Shown in pieces: positions 53,930 through 59,946 of a stretch of 64,000 bases of DNA (the stretch's first letter is position 1; every line of letters starts with the position of its first letter). Under the pieces are notes generated by a model. It searched no databases. It saw only the letters and a program-made list of their open reading frames with translations, and was not told the DNA's origin. Where the stretch lies: assembly GCF_028128615.1 (NCBI RefSeq), contig NZ_AMDP01000014.1:142825-206824 (forward strand). The letters run 5' to 3'. Source of the DNA: Enterococcus sp. 5H (lineage in GTDB: Bacteria > Bacillota > Bacilli > Lactobacillales > Enterococcaceae). Made by a program: the position numbers and the translations under genes.

Positions 53930-54888
53930 TGAGTGAAAAAAGAAAAGTACTTTTAGATGTAAAAGGGCTAAAACAATATTTTAACGTAGGACGTCCTGAT
54001 GAAGTTAGAGCCGTGGATGATATTAGTTTTCACATCTATGAAGGTGAAACTTTTGGTCTTGTTGGAGAATCCGGAAGTGGAAAATCAACAACAGGCCGTA
54101 GTGTCATTCGTTTATATGATCCTACTGATGGAGAAATCGTCTTTGATGGCGAAGATATTAGTAAGATTCGTTCAAAATCAGCGATGCAGGCATTTCGTCG
54201 TGAAGTACAAATGATCTTCCAAGATCCGTATGCTTCATTGAATCCAAGAATGAAAGTCAATGATATCATCGCAGAAGGAATTGACATCAATCATTTAGCT
54301 AAATCACCTGCTGAACGTGAGGAAAAAGTTAATGAGTTGCTAAAAGTTGTTGGACTTGATCCGAGTCATGGAACTCGTTATCCACATGAATTTTCAGGTG
54401 GTCAACGTCAACGTATTGGGATTGCTAGAGCTTTAGCTGTTACTCCGCGCTTCATTATTTGTGATGAGCCAATTTCAGCTTTAGACGTATCTATCCAAGC
54501 CCAAGTGGTTAACTTATTACAAGATTTACAAAAAGATTCTGGTTTGACTTATCTGTTTATTGCCCATGATTTATCAATGGTAAAACATATCAGTGACCGT
54601 ATCGGTGTAATGCATAGCGGTAGATTATTGGAAATGGGTTCAAGTGATGATGTATATAATTTTGGTGTACATCCTTATACTGAAAGTTTATTGTCAGCTA
54701 TTCCATTACCAGATCCAGACTATGAACGCACGCGTAAACGTATCGTTTATAAACCTCAACCTGAAGATGGTAAAGAACGTAAGTTAAGAGAAATTACACC
54801 TGAACATTACGTTTATTGTTCTGAAGATGAGGTAGAAATATACCGTAAAAAAATTGAAGAGAAAAAAGCCAGAGCGATCCACGAATAA
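53929..54888 (+). CDS. oppF: Oligopeptide ABC transporter ATPase OppF
   Basis: 319 residues. Walker A GESGSGKSTTGRS (about 47-59), signature FSGGQRQRIGIARAL, Walker B FIICDEPISALDVS and switch His in AHDLSMVKH are intact. The C-terminal OppF tail (about 255-319) ends in EKKARAIHE. It closes the opp operon; a strong terminator follows, then the TldR-type gene. Confidence 0.94.
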   Translation: MSEKRKVLLDVKGLKQYFNVGRPDEVRAVDDISFHIYEGETFGLVGESGSGKSTTGRSVIRLYDPTDGEIVFDGEDISKIRSKSAMQAFRREVQMIFQDPYASLNPRMKVNDIIAEGIDINHLAKSPAEREEKVNELLKVVGLDPSHGTRYPHEFSGGQRQRIGIARALAVTPRFIICDEPISALDVSIQAQVVNLLQDLQKDSGLTYLFIAHDLSMVKHISDRIGVMHSGRLLEMGSSDDVYNFGVHPYTESLLSAIPLPDPDYERTRKRIVYKPQPEDGKERKLREITPEHYVYCSEDEVEIYRKKIEEKKARAIHE

Positions 54889-54908
54889 TCGTTTTGAAAT
54901 GTAAATAC

Positions 54909-54945
54909 TAGCTAAGAAAAGATTATTTTCTTAGCTAGCATTTTT
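54909..54945 (+). terminator. opp operon terminator
   Basis: A perfect 12-bp stem TAGCTAAGAAAA/TTTTCTTAGCTA with a 5-nt loop, then GCATTTTT. It separates oppF from the downstream TnpB-like gene. Confidence 0.85.
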
Positions 54946-54976
54946 AACAATTAGATGAATGAATCAGTTTTCATTG

Positions 54977-54985
54977 TGATATAAT
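54977..54985 (+). promoter_or_regulatory. Extended -10 promoter of the TldR-type gene
   Basis: TGATATAAT is a perfect TGnTATAAT extended -10; no good -35 is present at the usual spacing. The start site would lie near 54992, leaving a 5' leader of about 53 nt. Confidence 0.65.
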
Positions 54986-55044
54986 CATTTTAAATTAGCT
55001 TCTTAAGTTCGCTTATCTTTTTATTTTGTTAGGGTGGTATGATA

Positions 55045-56169
55045 ATGAAGGTATTGAAAGCGTATAAATACAGACTTTATCCTACTTTATTACAAGAAGA
55101 GTTTATTAAAAAAACATTTTCTTGTGTTAGGCTTGTGCACAATCTTTTATTACAGGAGAGGATTCAAATTTATAAGGCGTTGAAAATAAATCCTGAATTA
55201 GAGATAAAATTACCTACGCCAGCTCAATATAAAAAAGAATATCCTACCCTAAAAGAGGTAGATAGTTTAGCTCTATCAAATGCGCAAGTACATTTGGATC
55301 ATGCATTTAAAAAATTTCATCGAGAAAAATCAGTTGGATTTCCGAAATTAAAACAAAAGAAAGATTCTGTTTGTTCTTATACAACGAATAATCAAAACGG
55401 TACGATAAAAATTGTCGATCAAAGATATTTAAAAGTGCCTAAGCTGAAATCGTTAATTAAGGTGAAAATGCATCGACCAGTAATAGGAAAAATAAAGTCA
55501 GCAACTATTTCTTTATCGCCTAGCAATAAGTATTTTGTATCGATTCTTTGTGAAGAAGAAATACCTAAAGTGCAAAAGACACACTCTGCAATCGGGATAA
55601 CTTTAGGCGTTTCAGAATTTGCCGTTTTATCGAATGGTAGACGAATTGATAATGATAAGTATACCAAGGCATTTGAACAGCGAATTAATAGAGAAGAGCG
55701 AAAGTTAATACGGCGTAAAGAAATTGCTAAATCAAAAGGAACCGATCTTTCTCAGCAAAAAAACTATCAGAAGCAAAAATTGAAAGTCGCCAAAATGCGG
55801 GAAAAATTAATGAATCAGCGAATTGATTTTCTTAATAAACTTACGACTGAAATTATTCATCAATACGATTTAATTTGTATTGAGGATATTCATCAAGAAG
55901 ATTTTCATAGAAACAATAAATTGCATCGCGGAGTTTCAGACGTTTCATGGGCGTTATTTGTTTCGAAGTTAGAATACAAAGCAGACTGGTATAAAAAAAG
56001 ATTAATCAAAGTTTCAGCTTGCAATAAATGTTCTGAACATTCAGAAAATAATGATATAAGTCGAATGTTTATTCAAGATATTAATGAGAAAAAAGGGAAA
56101 CACGATCCAGAAACAGCCGCCAGTATTGAAGTCTTAATTTCGGGATTGAAAAGTACCGATAACACGTAA
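55045..56169 (+). CDS. tldR: Nuclease-dead TnpB homologue (TldR-type RNA-guided repressor candidate)
   Basis: 374 residues with full TnpB layout: KAYKYRLYP start, helical REC part (EYPTLKEVDSLALSNAQVHLDHAFKKF), GFPKLKQKK and SYTTNN wedge motifs, and a RuvC domain. The RuvC-I motif is GITLG (Thr186 replaces the catalytic Asp of GIDLG). RuvC-II keeps Glu280 (CIEDI). RuvC-III reads HDPETAA (353-359) where HDRDxNAA is expected, so the last Asp is Glu. Only one CxxC pair (326-329) of the zinc finger remains. ATG 55045 is 8-9 bp after GGTGG. No transposase or transposon ends flank it. oppF-linked TldR proteins are known from enterococci. Confidence 0.85.
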   Translation: MKVLKAYKYRLYPTLLQEEFIKKTFSCVRLVHNLLLQERIQIYKALKINPELEIKLPTPAQYKKEYPTLKEVDSLALSNAQVHLDHAFKKFHREKSVGFPKLKQKKDSVCSYTTNNQNGTIKIVDQRYLKVPKLKSLIKVKMHRPVIGKIKSATISLSPSNKYFVSILCEEEIPKVQKTHSAIGITLGVSEFAVLSNGRRIDNDKYTKAFEQRINREERKLIRRKEIAKSKGTDLSQQKNYQKQKLKVAKMREKLMNQRIDFLNKLTTEIIHQYDLICIEDIHQEDFHRNNKLHRGVSDVSWALFVSKLEYKADWYKKRLIKVSACNKCSEHSENNDISRMFIQDINEKKGKHDPETAASIEVLISGLKSTDNT

Positions 56170-56250
56170 TTTGAATAACTGTAGGGACTACAGGGCTAGC
56201 CTAGGGTATATAAGATAGATATAGCGATTATTCGATCATTTGTCTTTTTC
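56170..56250 (+). ncRNA. Candidate guide RNA (omega-RNA-like) at the 3' end of the TldR-type gene
   Basis: Directly after the stop codon comes CTGTAG-GGA-CTACAG (56179-56193), then GGCTAGCC and CTAGGG, a compact hairpin/pseudoknot-like block as in the 3' scaffold of TnpB guide RNAs, followed by AT-rich sequence that could hold the guide. The scaffold/guide border, and so the guide itself, cannot be fixed from one sequence. The scaffold may start inside the coding region. Confidence 0.55.
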
Positions 56251-56308
56251 TAGGAAATTTCTAGTTTAATAGAAATAGTTCACTAATTATTACTTGATAA
56301 AATAGTTT

Positions 56309-56343
56309 AACGATTGGAAAACCTGCTTTTCCAATCGTTTTTT
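56309..56343 (+). terminator. Terminator after the TldR / guide RNA unit
   Basis: AACGATTGGAAAA pairs with TTTTCCAATCGTT around a short loop, followed by TTTTTT. Confidence 0.85.
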
Positions 56344-56417
56344 GTAATTTAAGGAAACGTTTTTAGAAGTATAGTACAATAGAAAATAGGAGTAGGAAAA
56401 GTTAGAGAGGTATAATA

Positions 56418-57203
56418 ATGAAAAGATATCAAGCACTTGTATTTTTTGATTTGGACGGAACACTATTGGATTCAAATTCAAAAATTTCTATAGAAAATCG
56501 TCAAACGGTTTTGGCACTTAAACAAAATAATATTTTACCTATGATTGCCAGTGGACGATCACCAAAGGAAATTAAACAAATCACAGAGGGAACCGGGATA
56601 GATTCCTATGTAAGTTTAAATGGGCAATTTAATGTAGTAGAGAATAACGTTATTTCAAAACACATTATTCCAACCAAGCATATTCATGAACTAATGCAAT
56701 TTTCAAAAACATTAAACCATTCACTAGCTTGTTATACAGAAAAAGAATATGCGGCTGGTTACGTTAATGACAGCATGAAAAAATTATACCGTTTAGACCA
56801 TGCTCCGTTGCCTCAGATATCATCAAGTTTTTATAAGGAAAATGAGATTTATATGTTGTACCTTTTTTCAGAGGAAGTAGAAACGGATAAACTTTATCAG
56901 GAAAAATTTGCTGAAATATTTACGTTGTTCAGAGATAGTCCGTATTCAATGGCGGTGGTTCTAAAAGGTCAATCAAAGAAAGCAGGAATTCAACAAATTA
57001 TTGAAAAGTTAGATTTAAACCATTTACCGACATATGCGTTTGGTGATGGTAATAATGATATAGCTATGTTTGAAGCAGTTCATACAGCAATAGCAATGGA
57101 TAATGCCTCAGATTATGTAAAAAGCCAAGCAGATTTTGTCACGAAATCAAATCTAAATGACGGGATTCGTTTTGGATTGCAGCAATTTAATTTAATCAAT
57201 TGA
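56418..57203 (+). CDS. Cof-type HAD phosphatase (first of a pair)
   Basis: 261 residues. HAD motif I FFDLDGTLLDSNSK (about 9-22), motif II in MIASGRSPKEI, a C2-type cap, motif III Lys in VLKGQSKKAGI and motif IV FGDGNNDIAMFEAV. Members dephosphorylate sugar phosphates, FMN, PLP and similar small molecules; the substrate is not predictable. The ATG follows AGAGAGG. The next HAD gene starts 14 bp after its stop, so they are co-transcribed. Confidence 0.9.
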   Translation: MKRYQALVFFDLDGTLLDSNSKISIENRQTVLALKQNNILPMIASGRSPKEIKQITEGTGIDSYVSLNGQFNVVENNVISKHIIPTKHIHELMQFSKTLNHSLACYTEKEYAAGYVNDSMKKLYRLDHAPLPQISSSFYKENEIYMLYLFSEEVETDKLYQEKFAEIFTLFRDSPYSMAVVLKGQSKKAGIQQIIEKLDLNHLPTYAFGDGNNDIAMFEAVHTAIAMDNASDYVKSQADFVTKSNLNDGIRFGLQQFNLIN

Positions 57204-57217
57204 AAAGGAGTAGGAAA

Positions 57218-58021
57218 ATGCCAGTAAAAATGATTGCGGTAGACATGGATGGCACATTTTTGAATAGCCAGCAAAACTATGATCGAGAGAAATTCGCACA
57301 ATTGTATCAAGAGATGAAACAGCAAGGAATACGTTTTGTTATTGCCAGTGGAAATCAGTACTATCAACTTAAATCTTTTTTCCCAGAAATAGCCTCTGAA
57401 TTATCTTTTGTAGCTGAAAATGGCGCCTATGTTATTTCAGAGGGAGAAGAAATATTTTGTGGAGAGATTGAACCGGAGATTATTCGCGAAGTCTTAGAAA
57501 TTTTGGCTGATTTTGAAGGTGGGCATGTCATTCTTTGCGGGAAGAATAGTGCCTATATCGCAGAAGATGAACCAGCAGCTTTTGTAGAATATGCTAGTAA
57601 ATATTATCATCGCTTAAAAAAAGTTCCTGACTTGCTTCAAGTCACAGATGATACCTTGTTTAAGTTTGCTTTGAATTTTCCAGCGGATCAAGTGGAAGAA
57701 ATGTTAAAACGACTTCAAGAAGTTTTAGGAGATAAGGTGATACCTGTTTCAAGCGGACATGAAGATGTTGATCTAATTATACCAGGAATCCACAAAGCTT
57801 ATGGGCTGGCAAAGTTGCAAGAACTATGGGGAATTTCAGCAAGTGAACTGGCTGCTTTTGGCGATAGTGGAAATGACTTGGAGATGTTAAAACTTGCCGG
57901 CTATAGCTATGTCATGAGTAATGGTCATCCGAAAGTTAAAGTTGCAGCGAAAGAAATCATTTTATCTAATGATGAAAATGGAGTCTTGCTGAAAATAGAA
58001 GAATTATTAACAGAACAGTAA
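57218..58021 (+). CDS. Cof-type HAD phosphatase (second of a pair)
   Basis: 267 residues, same subfamily as its neighbour. Motif I AVDMDGTFLNSQQNYD, motif II FVIASGNQYYQ, cap with FVAENGAYVISEGEE, motif III IPGIHKAYGLAKL with the Lys, and motif IV FGDSGNDLEMLKLAG. ATG 57218 is about 8 bp after AAAGGAG; the in-frame start at 57200 overlaps the previous gene and the ribosome site. A GGGGC...GCCCC terminator follows at 58027. Confidence 0.9.
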   Translation: MPVKMIAVDMDGTFLNSQQNYDREKFAQLYQEMKQQGIRFVIASGNQYYQLKSFFPEIASELSFVAENGAYVISEGEEIFCGEIEPEIIREVLEILADFEGGHVILCGKNSAYIAEDEPAAFVEYASKYYHRLKKVPDLLQVTDDTLFKFALNFPADQVEEMLKRLQEVLGDKVIPVSSGHEDVDLIIPGIHKAYGLAKLQELWGISASELAAFGDSGNDLEMLKLAGYSYVMSNGHPKVKVAAKEIILSNDENGVLLKIEELLTEQ

Positions 58022-58026
58022 GCAAG

Positions 58027-58064
58027 TGGGGCGAATTTCAATTTTGAATTTGCCCCGGATTTTG
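58027..58064 (+). terminator. Terminator after the HAD pair
   Basis: GGGGCGAATT pairs with AATTTGCCCC (one mismatch) with an A/T loop, followed by GGATTTTGTTT. Confidence 0.7.
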
Positions 58065-58080
58065 TTTGATTAAAAAAATG

Positions 58081-58109
58081 TTGACATTGTTTAGGAATTA
58101 TTATATACT
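58081..58109 (+). promoter_or_regulatory. Promoter of infC-rpmI-rplT
   Basis: Perfect TTGACA (58081-58086), 17-bp spacer, TATACT (58104-58109): a strong sigma-A promoter. Confidence 0.88.
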
Positions 58110-58115
58110 GATAAA

Positions 58116-58250
58116 GTTGAGAAATGAAAGCAGAAGCACCCGCTTCTCGCCTTAGTTGACAGTGTCACTGGGCTAGATATTGGAGATCTTATATCAATGA
58201 TATAAGTCTGAATAATCGCGGGATCTGTTAACAGAGCCTGTTTTTTATTG
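58116..58250 (+). promoter_or_regulatory. infC leader with attenuator
   Basis: A structured leader of about 200 nt. It holds AGCAGAAGC-ACC-CGCTTCTCGC (near 58129), a TTATATC/GATATAA stem, and a GGATCTGT-TA-ACAGAGCC hairpin (58221-58238) followed by TTTTTT (58241-58246), i.e. an intrinsic terminator 70 bp before infC. Control of this operon by L20 through the leader is established in Bacillus; whether the same protein acts here is inference. Confidence 0.7.
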
Positions 58251-58319
58251 TGTTTTTTACAATAATGAACAATAGTTTCAGCGAGTATCTTCTCTTAAAA
58301 AACTTGGAGGTGAATGACC

Positions 58320-58835
58320 ATAGCAAAGGATATGATGGTGAACGACGGCATTCGTGCACGCGAGTTACGTTTGATCGGACAAGACGGTGAACAATTAGGT
58401 GTTAAAACAAAAGTAGAAGCATTACAAATTGCTGAAACTGCAAACTTAGATTTAGTTCTAGTAGCGCCTAGTGCGAAACCACCTGTTGCGCGAATTATGG
58501 ATTATGGAAAATTCCGTTTCGAAACGCAAAAGAAAGAGCGCGAAGCTCGTAAAAAACAAAAAGTGATCAACGTAAAAGAAGTTCGTTTAAGTCCAACGAT
58601 TGACGTAAATGACTTTAATACAAAACTTCGTAATGCACGTAAATTCTTAGAAAAAGGCGATAAAGTGAAAGCTTCTATCCGTTTCAAAGGCCGTGCCATT
58701 ACCCACAAAGAAATTGGTCAGAAAGTTCTTGATCGCTTAGCTGAAGAAACTGCCGATATCGCGACAGTGGAACAAAAAGCGAAAATGGACGGACGCAGCA
58801 TGTTTCTAACGCTGGCACCGAAAAACGACAAGTAA
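58320..58835 (+). CDS. infC: Translation initiation factor IF-3, probably starting at AUA
   Basis: 171 residues with the full IF-3 pattern: [43 protein letters not shown] (linker helix) and a C-terminal domain with [15 protein letters not shown] and [22 protein letters not shown] (58306-58310) is only 3 bp from the in-frame ATG 58314 but 9 bp from ATA 58320. IF-3 genes often use AUU, AUC or AUA so that IF-3 limits its own translation, so ATA is preferred. IF-3 binds the 30S subunit and checks the start codon. First gene of the operon. Confidence 0.93.
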   Translation: MAKDMMVNDGIRARELRLIGQDGEQLGVKTKVEALQIAETANLDLVLVAPSAKPPVARIMDYGKFRFETQKKEREARKKQKVINVKEVRLSPTIDVNDFNTKLRNARKFLEKGDKVKASIRFKGRAITHKEIGQKVLDRLAEETADIATVEQKAKMDGRSMFLTLAPKNDK

Positions 58836-58944
58836 GCTAACAAGCTGACAACTAGTTTAACGAGAAATTTTAGGATACTGATTCACTTTTGCCAATTGTT
58901 TGGTTGAACAGTATGCGAAATGAAAAGTAGGAGGAAAATTAGTC

Positions 58945-59145
58945 ATGCCAAAACAAAAAACACACCGCGGATCAGCAAAACGTTTCAAACGTACTGGTAA
59001 AGGCGGTTTGAAAAGATTCCGTGCGTTTACAAGTCACCGTTTCCACGGTAAAACAAAAAAACAACGCCGTCAATTGCGTAAAGCAGGAATGGTATCTTCA
59101 GGCGATTTCAAACGTATTCGTCAACAATTAGCAAGAATGAAATAA
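58945..59145 (+). CDS. rpmI: Ribosomal protein L35
   Basis: 66 residues, very basic: [18 protein letters not shown] at the start and [36 protein letters not shown] end, standard L35. AGGAGGAAAA precedes the ATG. It lies between infC and rplT, the usual order. Confidence 0.97.
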   Translation: MPKQKTHRGSAKRFKRTGKGGLKRFRAFTSHRFHGKTKKQRRQLRKAGMVSSGDFKRIRQQLARMK

Positions 59146-59277
59146 GACAGCTTAAAGGACTAGAACAGACCTTGAGCAATATTAAAGCTTGCTGAATTAG
59201 AGAGCAAAACTATTCTTGTAACAACTAAGCAATTAAAATAACTCATAGAGACAACAGATATTTAGGAGGAATTAACC

Positions 59278-59637
59278 ATGGCACGTGTTAAAGGTGGCGT
59301 AGTAAGCCGTAAACGTCGTAAAAAGATCCTTAAGTTAGCGAAAGGCTATTACGGATCAAAACATACTTTATTTAGAACAGCAAAAGAACAAGTAATGAAA
59401 TCTTATAGTTATGCATACAGAGATCGTCGTCAGAAAAAACGTGATTTCCGTAAATTATGGATTGCTCGTATCAACGCAGCAGCTCGTATGAATGGCTTAA
59501 GCTATTCTAAGTTAATGCACGGTTTGAAATTGGCAGAGATTGATATCAACCGCAAAATGTTAGCAGACTTAGCCGTTAACGATGCAGCAGCATTTACTGC
59601 ATTAGCTGACCAAGCTAAAGGCGCTTTAAGCAAATAA
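59278..59637 (+). CDS. rplT: Ribosomal protein L20
   Basis: 119 residues, standard L20: [65 protein letters not shown] and [22 protein letters not shown] precedes the ATG. L20 is both a ribosome assembly protein and, in Bacillus, the repressor of this operon. Confidence 0.97.
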   Translation: MARVKGGVVSRKRRKKILKLAKGYYGSKHTLFRTAKEQVMKSYSYAYRDRRQKKRDFRKLWIARINAAARMNGLSYSKLMHGLKLAEIDINRKMLADLAVNDAAAFTALADQAKGALSK

Positions 59638-59647
59638 TTTAAAATTG

Positions 59648-59690
59648 ATGTGATAGAAAATGTATGATTCATTTTCTATCACATTTTTTA
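59648..59690 (+). terminator. rplT terminator
   Basis: A perfect 15-bp stem ATGTGATAGAAAATG/CATTTTCTATCACAT with a 7-nt loop and TTTTTTA tail. Confidence 0.92.
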
Positions 59691-59728
59691 TTTGTGCAAA
59701 AAAATCTTTGAAAGCGGATAAAATTCAT

Positions 59729-59758
59729 TTGACAAAAATATCTCTTATCTGCTATCAT
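59729..59758 (+). promoter_or_regulatory. Promoter of the P-type ATPase leader
   Basis: TTGACA (59729-59734), 18 bp, TATCAT (59753-59758). The start site near 59765 leaves a leader of about 180 nt before the ATPase gene. Confidence 0.75.
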
Positions 59759-59785
59759 AATTCTAATTTAAGGAGGTGGTTTTGA

Positions 59786-59854
59786 GTGAATAGTGACTCG
59801 AGCGATGGTGAGCAGAGAATCTTAGTATGTCTATCTTATTTTTTAATTGTATAA
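59786..59854 (+). CDS. 22-codon leader peptide before the P-type ATPase
   Basis: GTG 59786 lies 9 bp after a near-perfect AAGGAGGTGG, the strongest ribosome site of the region, and opens MNSDSSDGEQRILVCLSYFLIV then TAA. The first half is Ser/Asp/Gly/Glu-rich, the second hydrophobic. The ATPase has its own weaker site at 59933, so the first site serves the short frame. A regulatory leader peptide, perhaps for an ion-responsive attenuation, is the likely role; a TTG at 59782 gives only MSE. Confidence 0.6.
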   Translation: MNSDSSDGEQRILVCLSYFLIV

Positions 59855-59946
59855 ACATAATTTTTAGCACGTTATTCTCACAATATGAGTGATGGATAAG
59901 GGGCTTGTTTTGTTATACCTAAAATTAAGAAAAAGGATGGAATAAA

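Noticed and set aside
58116..58250. T-box or amino-acid riboswitch in the infC leader
   Set aside because: No T-box sequence or specifier stem-loop; position before infC fits an L20-type or IF-3 operon attenuator better.
59765..59946. yybP-ykoY manganese riboswitch before the P-type ATPase
   Set aside because: The conserved core of that class was not recognisable; a leader peptide with a strong ribosome site explains the region better.
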